A DNA stretch of 64,000 nt from Rouxiella chamberiensis (GCF_026967475.1 NZ_CP114058.1:2480001-2544000), one strand, 5' to 3'; positions 1 to 11,884 are shown, counted from the stretch's first letter. Notes: generated by a model from the letters alone, not told the origin. Program-made: numbers and translations.

Positions 1-1309
1 GCGCCATTATCTCGCGGGTAATGCGAATCGCATCGCGGAATTCGTGCCAGTCCTGTTCGCTCGACATATAGTTGAACAGAATGCTCGGATGCTGGCGCGG
101 ATCCTTGGTTTTCACCTGCACGCGACCACGGCTCGGCGAGCGCATGGAACCTACGTGAGCCTGGAACCCGTGCTCTTTCACGGCGTTGCTGCCGTTATAG
201 TTAATCGCGACCGGCAGGAAGTGATACTGAATGTTCGGCCAGGTAAATTCTTCGCGACTGCGGATAAAGCCACCGGCTTCAAACTGGTTACTCGCACCGA
301 CGCCCGTGCCGTTGAACAGCCATTCGGCACCGATTTTCGGCTGATTGTGCCACTGCAGCGCCGGATAAAGCGACACAGGCTCCTTGCAGCTGTACTGCAG
401 GTACATTTCCAGGTGATCCTGCAAGTTCTCGCCGACACCCGGCAGGTCGTGAACCACGGGGATATCCAGCGATTGCAGCAATGCTGCCGGACCGACGCCG
501 GAACGTTGCAGAATCTGCGGCGAAGCGATGGCTCCGCTGCACAGCAACACTTCGCGTTTTGCCCGTGCTTCGACGTGCTCGACGCTGTCGCCTTTCAGAT
601 AACTGACGCCTACCGCCGTTTTACCGTCGAACAGGATACGGTCAGTGGTCGCATGGGTCACAATGGTCAGGTTGGCGCGCGGCTTGGCCTGATCCAGATA
701 GCCTCGCGCGGTGCTCGCACGACGGCCTTTCGGCGTTACGGTGCGGTCCATCGGGCCAAAGCCTTCCTGCTGATAACCGTTCAGGTCGTCAGTACGCGGA
801 TAACCCGCCTGCACACCGGCTTCTATCATCGCGTGGAACAGCGGATTATTGCCGGCTTTCGGCGTGGCTACGCTGACCGGGCCGTCACCGCCGTGAAAAT
901 CATTCTCGCCGATGTCGCGGGTTTCTGCCTTGCGGAAATACGGCAGGCAGTCGAGGTAGCTCCAGTTGCCAAGCGCCGGATCGGTCGCCCAGTTGTCGAA
1001 GTCCATCGCGTTGCCGCGGATGTAGCACATTCCGTTGATAAGCGACGAACCGCCCAGCCCTTTTCCGCGTCCGCATTCCATGCGGCGGTTGTTCATGTGT
1101 GGCTCAGGATCGGTTTCATAGGCCCAGTTGTAGCGACGCCCCTGCAACGGGAACGCCAGCGCCGCAGGCATCTGGGTGCGGAAATCGGCGCGATAGTCGG
1201 GACCGCCCGCTTCCAGCAGCAGAACGCTGACGCTGCTGTCTTCGGTCAGGCGCGTGGCCAACACGTTACCGGCAGAACCGGCACCAATAATGATGTAATC
1301 GTAATCCAT
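1..1309 (-). CDS. betA: Choline dehydrogenase BetA (partial, 3' end outside window)
   Basis: FAD-dependent GMC-family oxidoreductase, membrane-associated, oxidising choline to betaine aldehyde and on to glycine betaine. The ATG at 1309 is preceded by AGGAGA. Translation begins [20 protein letters not shown], the Rossmann FAD-binding GxGxxG segment, and a GMC signature ([14 protein letters not shown]) lies near residue 85-100. About 436 of the usual ~560 residues are present; the C-terminal catalytic His/Asn part lies beyond position 1. It is the third gene of betIBA, 26 nt after betB. Identity is secure; only the missing end is unknown. Confidence 0.96.
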   Translation of the reverse strand, partial: MDYDYIIIGAGSAGNVLATRLTEDSSVSVLLLEAGGPDYRADFRTQMPAALAFPLQGRRYNWAYETDPEPHMNNRRMECGRGKGLGGSSLINGMCYIRGNAMDFDNWATDPALGNWSYLDCLPYFRKAETRDIGENDFHGGDGPVSVATPKAGNNPLFHAMIEAGVQAGYPRTDDLNGYQQEGFGPMDRTVTPKGRRASTARGYLDQAKPRANLTIVTHATTDRILFDGKTAVGVSYLKGDSVEHVEARAKREVLLCSGAIASPQILQRSGVGPAALLQSLDIPVVHDLPGVGENLQDHLEMYLQYSCKEPVSLYPALQWHNQPKIGAEWLFNGTGVGASNQFEAGGFIRSREEFTWPNIQYHFLPVAINYNGSNAVKEHGFQAHVGSMRSPSRGRVQVKTKDPRQHPSILFNYMSSEQDWHEFRDAIRITREIMA

Positions 1310-1335
1310 AAAAATCTCCTCTTGCGGTCGGCGGT

Positions 1336-2808
1336 TTAAAACACCGAACTAAATTCGCCCAGCTCAACCTGCACGGATTTGATTTGTGTGTAATGTTCGA
1401 GCGTGCTGACGCCGTTTTCGCGGCCAACGCCTGAATGCTTGTACCCGCCTACCGGCATTTCTGCCGCCGATTCGCCCCAGGTGTTGATCCAGCAGATGCC
1501 GGCTTCAAGCTGGTGAATCACGCGGTGCGCCGTGTTGAGATCACGGGTCACCAGACCTGCCGCCAGACCGAATTCGGTCGCGTTGGCGCGGCGAATCACT
1601 TCGTCTTCGCTTTCATAGCTCAGAATGCTCATCACCGGTCCGAAAATCTCTTCGCGCACGATTTCCATGTCGTCGTTGCAGTCGGTAAACACGGTCGGGG
1701 CAACGAAAGCGCCTTTCGCGTACTCGCCGTCGGTCACGCGGTTGCCGCCAATTAACAGGCGCGCACCTTCACGTTTACCGCTTTCGATGAAGCGCAGCAC
1801 GTTTTCCATGTGCGGGAAGCTCACCAGCGGACCAAAGTTGACGGCTTCATCCGTCGGCTGGCCCAGCTTGATACGATTGACGCGCTCGACGATTTTGCTT
1901 TCGAACTCGGCCTGCAACGCTTTCGGCACGAAAACGCGGGTGCCGTTGGTGCAAACCTGACCCGAGCTGTAGAAGTTCGCCATCATCGCGATGTCGGCGG
2001 CTTTATCCAGGTCGGCATCCGGGAAAATAATCAGCGGTGATTTACCGCCCAGTTCCATGGTGACTTCTTTGAGCGTCGAGGCCGACGCACTCGCCATCAC
2101 TTTTTTGCCGGTGACGACACCGCCGGTGAAGGAGATTTTGGCGATGCCGGGATGCTCGGTCAGATATTGACCTATCTCCGCGCCCTTGCCGGTCAGTACG
2201 CTGAATACGCCGTCCGGCACGCCGGCTTCGGTATAGATTTCAGCCAGTTTGAGCGCAGTCAGCGAGGTTACTTCGCTCGGCTTGAAGATCATCGCGTTGC
2301 CCGCAGCCAGTGCAGGTGCGGATTTCCACAGCGCAATCTGAATCGGGTAGTTCCAGGCGCCGATACCGGCGACGACGCCGAGCGGCTCACGGCGGGTATA
2401 GACGAAGGCGCTGTCACGCAGCGGGATCTGCTGGCCTTCAATCGCCGGGATCAACCCCGCGTAATACTCCAGCACGTCGGCACCGGTGACGATATCTACG
2501 GCCGTGGTTTCCGACAGCGGCTTGCCGGTGTCCAGAGTTTCGATGGCCGCCAGCTCGTCGTTACGATCGCGCAGAATGTCGACCGCCTTGCGCAGAATAC
2601 GGGAGCGCTCCATCGCGGTCATGGCAGCCCAGACTTTCTGTCCTTTCTGCGCAGCGGTGACTGCGCGGTCGAGATCGTCGCGGGTTGCCGAAACAACGTC
2701 TGCGAGGGTTTCGCCGTTGGCCGGGTTGATGGCCGGGAAAGTCTCGGTGCCGGTGCTTTCCTGAAAGCGACCGTCGATATAAAGTTTTTGCATGCCAAAG
2801 CGCGACAT
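1336..2808 (-). CDS. betB: Betaine aldehyde dehydrogenase BetB
   Basis: NAD(P)-dependent aldehyde dehydrogenase converting betaine aldehyde to glycine betaine, the osmoprotectant end product. I chose the ATG at 2808 ([13 protein letters not shown]...) because AGGAGA sits 5 nt upstream and it gives 490 residues, the E. coli length. A longer reading from 2850 would run into betI. Visible family motifs are the catalytic glutamate in MELGGKSP, the catalytic cysteine in [11 protein letters not shown], and the FTGG cofactor loop. It lies between betI (46 nt upstream) and betA and is co-transcribed with them. Confidence 0.97.
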   Translation of the reverse strand: MSRFGMQKLYIDGRFQESTGTETFPAINPANGETLADVVSATRDDLDRAVTAAQKGQKVWAAMTAMERSRILRKAVDILRDRNDELAAIETLDTGKPLSETTAVDIVTGADVLEYYAGLIPAIEGQQIPLRDSAFVYTRREPLGVVAGIGAWNYPIQIALWKSAPALAAGNAMIFKPSEVTSLTALKLAEIYTEAGVPDGVFSVLTGKGAEIGQYLTEHPGIAKISFTGGVVTGKKVMASASASTLKEVTMELGGKSPLIIFPDADLDKAADIAMMANFYSSGQVCTNGTRVFVPKALQAEFESKIVERVNRIKLGQPTDEAVNFGPLVSFPHMENVLRFIESGKREGARLLIGGNRVTDGEYAKGAFVAPTVFTDCNDDMEIVREEIFGPVMSILSYESEDEVIRRANATEFGLAAGLVTRDLNTAHRVIHQLEAGICWINTWGESAAEMPVGGYKHSGVGRENGVSTLEHYTQIKSVQVELGEFSSVF

Positions 2809-2854
2809 AAATTCTCCTGTTTCAAAGCGGGCAACGAAATCCGTCATCACTCCC

Positions 2855-3448
2855 TCAGCGGGGAGCGGACTGCGCCAGTGATTCGATATAACGGTGCGTA
2901 ATCAGCAGCGCTTCCTGACGGTCAAACTCCTGATGGCTCAGCGCACTGCGCAGCCACAGACCGTCTATCAGTCCAGCCAGACCTTTCGCCGCCAGAAGTG
3001 CCTCGTGATGAGGTAAAAAACGTCGAAACTCGACGCATAGATTCGAGTAGAGCCTTCTGCTGTTCACCTGCTGTAACCGATACAGCTCGGGGTGATGCAT
3101 GCTGCTGGCCCAAAATGCCAACCAGGTTTTCATCGCCGGGTCGTTGGTCTGCCCTTCATCAAAGTTGGCCTGCGCAATCGCTCGCAGACGCGCCGTCGGG
3201 GCATCATCGTTTAGCGTTTCCAGTCTTTTCCGGACGCTCTCGCCCAGATGACTCAGCAGATAACGCATCGTCGCCTCGAGCAGACCGTTCTTGTCACGAA
3301 AGTAGTGACTGATGATGCCGTTAGAGACACCGGCTCGCCGGGCAATCTGGGCAATAGAGGCCTCATGCATGCCGACCTCGTTCACGGCGGCAAGCGTCGC
3401 CTCTATTAACTGCTGCCGACGGATCGGCTGCATTCCAACTTTGGGCAT
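2855..3448 (-). CDS. betI: Choline-responsive TetR-family repressor BetI
   Basis: Repressor of the bet genes, released by choline. The translation from the ATG at 3448 ([19 protein letters not shown]) matches the E. coli BetI start; two in-frame codons further upstream are unlikely to be used. The N-terminal helix-turn-helix ([19 protein letters not shown], residues ~28-46) is the TetR DNA-binding element and the rest is the ligand-binding helical domain; total 197 residues against 195 in E. coli. First gene of betIBA and divergent from betT, with the presumed operator at 3545-3558. Confidence 0.96.
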   Translation of the reverse strand: MPKVGMQPIRRQQLIEATLAAVNEVGMHEASIAQIARRAGVSNGIISHYFRDKNGLLEATMRYLLSHLGESVRKRLETLNDDAPTARLRAIAQANFDEGQTNDPAMKTWLAFWASSMHHPELYRLQQVNSRRLYSNLCVEFRRFLPHHEALLAAKGLAGLIDGLWLRSALSHQEFDRQEALLITHRYIESLAQSAPR

Positions 3449-3853
3449 GAACTCCACTCCTGAAAATGGCGTTGTGAAACGGCCGATTCGATGCTCGTTT
3501 CATGGTTCGTTAACGCCGTAACTGCCCCTATTAAACTTTTTTTGATTGAACGTTCAATAAAAAATGAATATATTTTATTACCGGCTGGCAACGGCCTTGT
3601 GATAAAAACAAGGCAGTTAATTTGCCAAATGGTTGATAAAAGGTGAATAAATAGCCGCAAGGCTGTGGATTGACCCTTCGGTCAAAAATTGAATTTAAGA
3701 GTCAGTGCACTCAGCGGATCTCCTGTCAGGACAGTTTTTTGTAAAGAATGGGTGTCCCCGGTGTTCTTGATATGCGCTAAGGCGCGCTGCTTTTGGACTT
3801 CATGATTGACCTTCTCTTTTTGATGTTTTTTTCTTTTGAAGAATGGGAAAACG
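3449..3853. promoter_or_regulatory. betI-betT divergent control region
   Basis: A 405-bp AT-rich gap between the divergent starts of betI and betT. It must hold the promoters for both arms. The one clear element is the palindrome at 3545-3558; the rest shows A/T tracts but no further motif I would name. No credible gene lies inside. Confidence 0.75.
3545..3558. promoter_or_regulatory. BetI operator candidate
   Basis: Perfect 14-bp palindrome ATTGAACGTTCAAT placed between betI and betT. Known BetI sites in other Enterobacterales are of the form TTGAACGTTCAA in the same divergent promoter region, so the assignment rests on both sequence and position. Binding itself is inferred. Confidence 0.85.
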
Positions 3854-5891
3854 ATGGCTTCTATCGAACTTTCGGATAAACCAAAAGACTCGTTGAACAA
3901 GGTGGTGTTTTTTACCTCGGCAGGGCTGATTCTGGCCTTTACGCTGATGACCATTTTCTTTACCGATATCTCAGGAAAAGCAATCAGCGCGGCGCTGGAG
4001 TGGGTTTCCGCCACCTTTGGCTGGTATTACATGCTGGCCGCCACGCTGTATATAGTCTTCGTGGTGTTTATCGCCGCGTCACGTTTCGGCTCCATCAAGC
4101 TTGGACCGGAGCAGTCGAAACCCGAATTCAGCATGATGAGCTGGGCTGCGATGCTGTTTGCCGCCGGTATCGGCATCGACCTGATGTTCTTCTCGGTCGC
4201 CGAACCGGTAACGCAATACATGATGCCGCCGGAAGGTCAGGGTCAGACCATGGAAGCCGCACGTCAGGCGATGGTCTGGACGCTGTTCCACTACGGGCTG
4301 ACCGGCTGGTCGATGTATGCGCTGATGGGCATTGCGCTGGGCTATTTCAGCTATCGCTATAATCTGCCGTTGACCATTCGCTCGGCGCTGTACCCGATTT
4401 TCGGCAAGCGTATCAACGGGCCTATCGGCCACAGCGTGGATATCGCGGCGGTCGTCGGCACGATTTTCGGTATCGCGACCACGCTTGGCATCGGCGTTGT
4501 ACAGCTCAACTACGGGCTGAAAGTGCTGTTCCACATCCCTGAAAATCTGGGCGTGCAGGCGGCGCTTATTCTGCTGTCGGTGATTATGGCGACCGTGTCG
4601 GTGACATCGGGCGTGAACAAAGGCATTCGTATGCTCTCCGAGCTGAATGTGCTGCTGGCACTGGGACTGATTCTGTTCCTGCTGTTCTTCGGCAATACCG
4701 AGTTCCTGCTCAACGCGCTGGTGCTGAACATTGGCGACTACATCAATCGCTTTATGGGCATGACACTGAACACCTTTGCCTTTGACCGTCCTACGGAGTG
4801 GATGAACAGCTGGACCCTGTTCTTCTGGGCCTGGTGGGTTGCCTGGTCGCCGTTTGTCGGCCTGTTCCTGGCGCGTATTTCGCGTGGACGCACCATTCGC
4901 CAGTTCGTGCTGGGCACACTTATCATTCCGTTCGTGTTTACCCTGTTCTGGCTGTCAATCTTTGGCAACAGCGCGCTGTACCAGATTCTGCATGGCAACA
5001 TCAACTTCGCCAACGAAGTGATAGCCCATCCCGAACGCGGCGTTTACAGTCTGCTGGCGCAGTATCCGGGCTTTACCCTGAGTGCGTCTGTCGCCACCAT
5101 TACCGGCCTGCTGTTTTACGTCACCTCGGCGGATTCGGGTTCTCTGGTGCTGGGTAACTTCACCTCGAAGCTTGCCGACATCAATAACGATGCGCCGAAC
5201 TGGTTGCGCATTTTCTGGTCGGTCACCATTGGTGTGCTGACGCTCGGAATGCTGATGACCGATGGCGTATCTGCCTTGCAGAACACTACCGTTATCATGG
5301 GCTTGCCGTTCAGTTTCGTGATTTTCTTCATCATGGCAGGTTTGTATAAATCGCTGCGTCTTGAAGATTACCGACGTGCCAGTACCTTGCAGAACTTTGC
5401 GCCTGCCACGCCATCAACCGGCGACGCGGCACTGAACTGGAAGCAGCGTCTGTCGCGGGTCATGAACTTCCCGGGCACGACGCACACGCAAAAAATGCTG
5501 GATACGGTGTGTCGTCCTGCAATGCAGGACGTGGCCAACGAGCTGGAAACTGCGCGGTGCGAAGGTGGAATACAGTGAAGGCGAAGCGCTGGAAGATGAA
5601 AAACTCAATCATCTGGAGTTGCTGGTGAAGTTGGGTGAAGAGCAGAACTTTATCTATCAGATCTGGCCGCAGCGTTATGCCGTGCCGGGCTTTACCTACC
5701 GCGCACGCTCCGGGAAGTCGCACTACTACCGTCTGGAAACCTTCCTGCTTGAGGGGACACAGGGTAATGACCTGATGGACTTTACCAAACACCAGGTTAT
5801 CAACGACATTCTGGACCAGTACGAGCGACACCTGAACTTCCTGCACATCAACCGCGAAGCGCCGGGCAATACCCTCACCTTCCCGGAATAA
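3854..5891 (+). CDS. betT: High-affinity choline transporter BetT (frameshifted near 5547-5549)
   Basis: BCCT-family proton-coupled choline carrier of the inner membrane, feeding BetA/BetB. The ATG at 3854 (MASIELSDKPKD) is preferred over an in-frame TTG at 3836. The 12-helix core includes the conserved WTLFFWAWWVAWSPF and FYVTSADSGSLVLGNF segments. The first frame stops at 5578; the C-terminal cytosolic domain (YSEGEALEDEKLNHLELL to the stop at 5891) continues in another frame. Removing one A from the AAA at 5547-5549 restores ...NELELRGAKVEY and a 678-residue protein (E. coli 677). The C-terminal domain is the osmotic control element, so a true shift would alter regulation more than transport. 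A sequencing error is more likely. Confidence 0.93.
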
Positions 5892-6682
5892 AGTTCGCTT
5901 GACCCAGCCTTGAGGTTTTAGATTTGAAATCTGAAACCTCAAGGCAAAAGTTGGATGCTGGATTTGGAATCCCTGCCAACATTTTCAAGTTCAACAGGTT
6001 CCGAGGAATTTTTCCGGTTTCAACACTTCAATGGGCATTTAACCCACAGCACCGGAACCGGGCAGTGCCATTTTAAAATTTGTAGATTTTTCCAGACACT
6101 CCCGCGCGTGACGTAGGTCGCGCCACCCCGAATCCGCCAATCACAGCTTCTACCCAAAATCGTGTTCATCCTTCCGCCTCCCCGCCCAAAAACGGCTTAT
6201 TTCTGGAAGAAAAAATGAAAGACCTTACTTACCCCCATTTCCAGAATGATTTAACAGAGGGGTTCATGCAGTACACGAGAAACATAAAAGCTTTTCCCTT
6301 TGAGGGAACGGGTCTTGACCGCGGGCGGGTTGCCGGTTTTGGGGTAGAGGCTGTGATTGGCGGTATCAGGGCGGCGTGAGCGAGACGTATTTGGCTCGCG
6401 AGCGGAGTGACGGGAGCGCGGAGCGCCGCGACCCACGCCACACGGCGGGGTAACTGAAACGATGTCGTTATTTTGCACTTATCGCGTCGCGAGGGCAAAG
6501 GGCGCGGGATTCCAAAGGGTGTGGGCCCAGGCACACCCTTTGGGCGGTCTGGGCCGCCGCCCAGTAAGCGCAGCGCATGCTTTTGACCTAGACCTTAACC
6601 TAGACCTTAAAAAATTGCCCTAGATTCCCAATCTAAAAACTCCTCGGAAAACAGCAGGTTTGCCGATAGATTTCCAAATCTA
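5892..6682. repeat. Non-coding, repeat- and hairpin-rich intergenic region
   Basis: About 790 bp without a credible gene. It holds: a near-perfect inverted repeat TTGAGGTTT...AAACCTCAA at ~5909-5942, probably the betT terminator hairpin; two ~30-bp inverted arms at 6134-6162 and 6334-6363 sharing CCGCCAATCACAGC; a 12-bp perfect hairpin at 6512-6523/6532-6543; a 7-bp hairpin at 6541-6547/6557-6563; two tandem copies of CCTAGACCTTAA at 6587-6610; and a palindromic hairpin GATAGATTT-CC-AAATCTATC at 6665-6684. An open frame on the minus strand (6229-6534) is rich in Pro/Arg and looks like translated repeat, not a protein. It resembles an interspersed extragenic element. Confidence 0.6.
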
Positions 6683-7791
6683 TCACCGCCCATTGCCCGG
6701 TCTGGCAAACTCCGCCTGATGAACGTCCTGACTTTTTATGCCCGCATTTTCCATCTTCTCGCTGGCTTCTTCGAGGTCACCCTCTTCAATCTCCAGGCGC
6801 TCCTGAGTGCTGCCCTCCTGCGGATTAATCGCCAACTCCACCATGATCGGGAAATGATCGGAACCCATGGCGTCGAGGCGTTCCAAATTGACCAGCGTAA
6901 ACTCTTTGCTGTGAAAGACATGGTCCAGCGGCCAGCGCAGGAAAGGATAGCTGGCGTGAAAGGTGTTGAACATGCCGCGTCCGCGACGAGGGTCCAGCAA
7001 GCCGCTGATTTTCATGAACAGCCGTGTGGTACGCGACCAGGCCACATCGTTGAGGTCGCCGGTCACGATGGTCGGATACTTCGCCTTTGCCGCCGTATGA
7101 CCCACGGCAATCAGCTCGCCGTCGCGGTTGGTCGATTCGTCATCTTCCGTAGGACTCGGCGGCATGGGATGCAGACAGTGCATAACCACCTGCTCGCCAC
7201 CGGCCAGTTCGAGGCGAAAATGCATCGAAGGAATACCTTCGGCCACCAGATACTGAATTTTCGGCTTAATCATCGGAAAGCGCGAGTAAACGTGCATGCC
7301 GTAAAGATTTTCCAGCGGACACTTCAAGGTATGCGGGTACGTCGATTCGAGCGGTGACATCTGCGTTTCCCACCAGTGATTGGTTTCGAGCAGCACCACT
7401 ACGTCCGGCTCGTGCTGCTTGATAATCTCAAGCAGCTTCGCCGTCTTTTTGTTGGTCATCAATACGTTACAGTTGATGATTTTAATGCGTGAATGTTGGG
7501 TGGCAGGCGTTTTCCTGACCTGAACTTTTGCCAGACCGGTGTACGGGAAAATCCACCAGCTCTGATAAACCGTGCAGCCCAGCGCCAGAATAACGATAAA
7601 ACCGGCCAACGGCCCCCCGTCTGGCAGGAGGCACAGTTCGATAACCAGAAAAGTGACGGACAACACCGCCATTTGCAGGCGGGGAAATCCCAAACCCTAA
7701 CCCACCAGCGCTGATTGCGGGAAAGGGGAAGTAAGGTCAACAACGTCATAATCAGGGTGAGGATCGCCACCACAAGACGTGCATTTTGCAT
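6683..7791 (-). CDS. Membrane-anchored endonuclease/exonuclease/phosphatase-family protein (frameshifted at 7681-7684)
   Basis: Member of the EEP metal-dependent hydrolase fold; the substrate cannot be told from sequence. The start at 7791 gives MQNARLVVAILTLIMTLLTLLPL, a first membrane helix, followed after the shift by two more hydrophobic segments (AVLSVTFLVIELCLL, GFIVILALGCTVYQ). The catalytic domain then shows INCNVL, VLLETNHWW, HCLHPMP, GDLNDVAWS and the terminal GSDHFPI, the expected metal and catalytic residues. The C-terminal tail is acidic. Reading MQN... into FPRLQMAVL needs one extra base in the G-run at 7681-7684; the joined protein is ~369 residues. It starts 9 nt after the eptB stop, so the two are probably one operon acting at the envelope. 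Confidence 0.82.
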
Positions 7792-7800
7792 TTTTTATTC

Positions 7801-9470
7801 TCAATGTGATCCCGCTGCCTGCACGTGGCACCAATTATGTTGCTCCACAATGCCGCCGTTTGGCGAGGTATAGCCCAAGCAGCCTAATATACTGTCGAAA
7901 AGTTTTTCATGATAGGCCGGTGTTTTATTCTTAGCCATCAACTGTAACTGCTGGAATCCCTGACGATTTTGTTCATCCGAGAGGAACTTGTCGGACGCCC
8001 ACACCATGATCGGAACAGAACGCTGCTCGATAGGCGCATGGTCGCGCGGAGTTCCGTGGAAATGCATGTTTTTGGAAATAGACTCGCCATGGTCGGAGGC
8101 GTAAATCACGATGGCGTTTTTATCGCGCATCTGGTTGTAAACCTGCTCGAGGAAATAGTCGGTATACAGCAGCGAGTTGTCGTAGGCATTGACCATCTCT
8201 TCCGTTGAACAGGCATCATCGATACCCATGCATTCGGGCTGATAACGAGCAAAGCTGCGCGGATAACGTTCCGAATAGAGGTAATGCGAGCCTTTGGTAT
8301 GCAGAATAATCAGATGCTTGCCCTGCGGATGGCGCGCCATCGAATCTTTCATTTCATCAATTAGCAGCATATCGTCAACGGGTTTGCCCGCGTTGCGCTT
8401 TTCGGAAGCGATACTCTCGCGCAGAGAATATTCGTCGGCCTTGGTCTTGTTGTAGAACCAGGCTTCGCTTTGCATCGAAAACAGATCGGAGGTGAATCCC
8501 TGACTTTTCAGAACGGAGAAGATATTGGCTTCTTTCAGCGTACGCTCGGGATTATCGGCTGCACCCCCATGCGCACAAACATGCAGCGCAGCGAAAGCTT
8601 GGTCGAGGTGTCACACGAGTATCCCTGCAACGCCGCCAGATTTTTCTCGTTGTCGAGATTCGGCGTGTTATCGCGGGCATAGCCGTAAATGCCCATGTGA
8701 TCGCGTCGCGCACTCTCGCCAATGACCATCACCACATAGAGATCGTTGATATCTTTGGGCGGCACATAGGTGAAATGCTTGGCAGGGTCGAACAGATTCT
8801 TGTTGTCTTCAGCCTGACTGTAGGAGCTGTAGATAAACAGACCCAGCGCCGACAGCCAGTTGGAAGGCGAGTAAGTGCCCGCTACAACGCCGCCATAGCT
8901 CGCCATCATGCGATTGCTGACGCGGTCATGAGCTTCCTGAGCATCGCCCATCAACTTCAGCGGCAACCAGCACGCCAGACCGCTCACGACAAGCAGAACA
9001 AACGACAGCGCCAGTTTGCGCCAGGTCGATTCTAAAAGCGCAGCACCGGGCATCTTGCTGAACCACAGCAGGAACAACGGCGGCAGACTGACAAGCACGG
9101 TCCAGATGATGAAATGATTACCGACCGACTCCTTGGAGAGATCCACCGAGTCAAACGCGAGCGCGGAGGCGAGAATGCCGTAGCCGATATCCACATTGAA
9201 CACAATCATGTAGTAACCGGCCGCCACTGACGCCACCGTCACCACACTCAGCACCAGGCGAAAAACGGTTTTCCCGGTAAACGATACCAGTACGGCAAGA
9301 AAATAGACCAGCGCGAAGGCAGCGACCATTTCCACGGCCAGCGACAGCGTGTTGTTATAGTGCAACTGGTGAAAACGGCGATAAAAAATGGGAAGGTTTA
9401 ACAGAATCCCTAAATATAAGGCAATAAACAGTGAAATTTTTTGCTGTGACAATTCTCTAAATTTATACAT
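7801..9470 (-). CDS. eptB: Kdo2-lipid A phosphoethanolamine transferase EptB (frameshifted at 8564-8568)
   Basis: Inner-membrane enzyme that moves phosphoethanolamine onto the outer Kdo residue of lipopolysaccharide, lowering surface charge. The N-terminal ~200 residues carry five membrane helices; the periplasmic alkaline-phosphatase-fold domain shows the nucleophile segment CDTSTKLSLRCMFVR, the metal-binding DHGES and HGTPRDHAP. It closely follows E. coli EptB, including the CLGYTSPNGGI...NWCH terminus. The first frame ends soon after CMFVRMG; adding one base in the C-run at 8564-8568 gives GGAADNPERTLKEANIF and a ~556-residue protein (E. coli 563). In E. coli eptB is under sigma-E and the sRNA MgrR; I see no such RNA here. 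Confidence 0.92.
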
Positions 9471-9740
9471 CGGTGGCTAAAGGCTCTTTTTAAAAGGTCT
9501 GTTTGCGACGACTGCACGCTCATGCCGGAGCCAACGTCTCAAAAGAGCGCATTTAAATGACTGCCGATAACCCTATCAGACCCTGAAACTGTCAAGATCG
9601 TTGCATTTCAATCATTACAGAACATAAGATAGTGTAACAATCTTTACAATATCCTTATCTTTCATTGAGTTATCAATATGAAAAAAAGACCTTTTTTGCG
9701 GCTTATTTAAATTTTATTTACTTTATTGGTCTAGTGCCGT

Positions 9741-11156
9741 CTAAACGGGCTGTTTTGGAAACGCCAGCGTGAAACGTATTTTGCCGCAAGGAAGCTGGCG
9801 AACGCTCACGTCGCCACGGTGAAGCGCCATGATGGCCTGCACGATAGACAGCCCCAATCCGTTGGAACTCCCGCCTTCACTGCGCGAAGGGTCGGCACGA
9901 TAAAAACGGTCAAACAGCTTATCTATCTTCTCGGCGGGAATGCGCGGTCCGACGTTGTCGACATTGACGGTGCTGAGGCTTGTCTGGTGTTCGACGGACA
10001 CCTCGACTTCGCTGTTCTCGTCGCCATAGTTAATGGCGTTGGCGACCAGATTGCTGAGTGCGCGCTGGAACAGCAACGCATCGGCAAAGACCACGCCTTC
10101 GCCGTGACAGCGCAGGCTGATTCCGCGTTCTTCGGCCAGCCCTTCGAAATAATCCACCACCCGCAGCGTTTCGGTTTCGAGCGATAACGGCGCGATAGTA
10201 AGTACCGAACGCGCATGCGAGGCCCGCGCCAGAAACAGAATATTTTCGACCATTCGCGAAATGCGCTCCAGCTCGCCCATATTGTTGGCCAGCAGCGTTT
10301 CATACTCTTCCGTGCTGCGCGTCTGATAGAGCGCGACCTGACAATGCCCCATCAGCGCGCCTATCGGGGTGCGGATCTCGTGGGCCAGATCGGCCGAAAA
10401 CTGGTTCAGCCGTTGATAGCCCTCTGCCAGCCTGTCGAGCATGTCGTTAAATGAATGAATCAGCTGCTGCAACTCCTGCGGCGCGCCCTCTTCGCTCAAC
10501 CGCGTCGAAAGACTGGTCGGATGGATGCTCGCCGCTTCCAGCGCCATTTTTTGCAGCGGACGCAAACCGCGCCGAATGACGATATACCCGAGCCCGGCAA
10601 TCAACGCATAAGCCAGCAGCACGGCACCTACAATCTCAAGACGAAACGCCTTCAACATGCGAGTTTCGGGCGCCATGAAATGGGCCGCCAGAATTTCGAC
10701 CGTCTGCCCGTTTTTCATCCGCACATCGGCGACGGCAAAACGCACCGGCGTGTCGTCGTCGGCGCGCAAATGATGAACGCTTTCAAGTGACAACGGCTGC
10801 CCAACGGGTACGGGTGTCACCGCAGGAAGCGCAATATGGCCGGGATTGACGTTGATAATCGGCGCTTCACCCGTGAGTCGAAAACGCAGGATATCGCGCT
10901 CGTTACCCAGCATATTCTCGAACAAGCCGGGATTATGGCTCAACTGCGAAAGCGGAAAATCGTTGCCCAGAAGCTGCCTGAAATACTGCACGCGGCCGGT
11001 TACCTGATAGTCGGCGCGGCGCACCATCTCTTTCTCCATGGAAAAATAGAGATAGAAACCCACGGCGCTGACCACAAGCGCGGCAATCAGCGCAAATAAC
11101 AGCGTGGAACGCAGAGTCAGCGAAAAGGATCGGCGGGACGAGGCGGCATTATTCAT
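9741..11156 (-). CDS. CusS-like sensor histidine kinase
   Basis: Inner-membrane histidine kinase of the heavy-metal sensor (CusS/PcoS/HprS) type. The ATG at 11156 ([11 protein letters not shown]) overlaps the regulator's stop by 8 nt, which fixes the start; longer readings run inside the regulator gene. It has an N-terminal helix (~residues 15-38), a ~130-residue periplasmic domain, a second helix (~170-190), HAMP, the H-box [16 protein letters not shown], the N-box [13 protein letters not shown], and G-boxes ending [15 protein letters not shown]. 471 residues against 480 for CusS. The ligand is unknown: copper is suggested by the CusR-type box upstream, oxidants by the neighbouring molybdopterin genes. 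Confidence 0.9.
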   Translation of the reverse strand: MNNAASSRRSFSLTLRSTLLFALIAALVVSAVGFYLYFSMEKEMVRRADYQVTGRVQYFRQLLGNDFPLSQLSHNPGLFENMLGNERDILRFRLTGEAPIINVNPGHIALPAVTPVPVGQPLSLESVHHLRADDDTPVRFAVADVRMKNGQTVEILAAHFMAPETRMLKAFRLEIVGAVLLAYALIAGLGYIVIRRGLRPLQKMALEAASIHPTSLSTRLSEEGAPQELQQLIHSFNDMLDRLAEGYQRLNQFSADLAHEIRTPIGALMGHCQVALYQTRSTEEYETLLANNMGELERISRMVENILFLARASHARSVLTIAPLSLETETLRVVDYFEGLAEERGISLRCHGEGVVFADALLFQRALSNLVANAINYGDENSEVEVSVEHQTSLSTVNVDNVGPRIPAEKIDKLFDRFYRADPSRSEGGSSNGLGLSIVQAIMALHRGDVSVRQLPCGKIRFTLAFPKQPV

Positions 11157-11826
11157 AATCGCGTACTTCACAGACATAGCCGATACCACGCACGGTATGG
11201 ATAAGTTTGACATCATAAGGGCGGTCGATTTTACTGCGCAGGCGCTTGACCGCCACATCGACCACGTTGGTATCGCTGTCAAAATTCATGTCCCACACCT
11301 GGGAGGCAATCATGGTGCGCGACAGCACTTCGCTTTCGCGGCGCATCAGCAGGTGCAGCAGCATAAACTCCTTATTGGTCAGCGGGATAACGGTCTCCTG
11401 CCGCGTGACCTTGCGGCGCAGCACGTCGAGATGCAGGTCGGCCAGCGAATAGGTATCAGACTCGCGCACCGTACCGCGACGCAGCAAGGTGCGCACCCGC
11501 AGCATGAGTTCGGTGAAGGAAAACGGTTTAATCAGATAATCATCGGCCCCCAGTTCCAACCCGCGAATGCGGTCCTGCACCTCGTCTCTGGCGGTCAGAA
11601 ACAGCACGGGCACGTCGCTCTTCTTGCGCAGGACTTCCATCACCTGCCAGCCGTTCAGCCCCGGCAGCATGACGTCGAGAATGATGGCGTCAAAGCTGTC
11701 TTCGAGCGCAAGAAACAGCCCGTCTGCGCCATTACGCGCCAGATCGACGCGATAACCCGCCTCGCCCAGCCCCTTTTTCAGGTAGTCGCCGGTGCTGACG
11801 TCATCTTCAATAACCAGTATTCGCAT
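11149..11826 (-). CDS. CusR-like OmpR-family response regulator
   Basis: DNA-binding partner of the adjacent kinase. The start at 11826 ([20 protein letters not shown]) gives 225 residues, the CusR length (227). The receiver domain shows the acidic pair IEDD, phospho-acceptor Asp in [10 protein letters not shown], Thr in FLTARD and Lys in LIKPFSF; the C-terminal winged helix contains [20 protein letters not shown], almost the same as in CusR. First gene of the operon, with its own start 59 bp from the palindrome at 11885-11906, so autoregulation is likely. Confidence 0.93.
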   Translation of the reverse strand: MRILVIEDDVSTGDYLKKGLGEAGYRVDLARNGADGLFLALEDSFDAIILDVMLPGLNGWQVMEVLRKKSDVPVLFLTARDEVQDRIRGLELGADDYLIKPFSFTELMLRVRTLLRRGTVRESDTYSLADLHLDVLRRKVTRQETVIPLTNKEFMLLHLLMRRESEVLSRTMIASQVWDMNFDSDTNVVDVAVKRLRSKIDRPYDVKLIHTVRGIGYVCEVRDYE

Positions 11827-11884
11827 TCGTGCCTCTGTCGCTCCCGCGGTTCTGCACAAAGTCTATCAGTTCTGCCGGAAACCT

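Noticed and set aside
44..1339. 431-residue open frame on the plus strand
   Set aside because: Antisense shadow of betA; codon pattern follows the minus-strand gene with GMC oxidoreductase motifs.
5547..5600. Programmed frameshift in betT
   Set aside because: No slippery heptamer or following pseudoknot is evident, and the site is just one of a dozen homopolymer indels of the same kind across the window.
6229..6534. 101-residue open frame on the minus strand in the repeat block
   Set aside because: Arg/Pro/Ala-rich composition typical of G+C-rich non-coding DNA, no ribosome site, frame runs through the inverted repeat arms.
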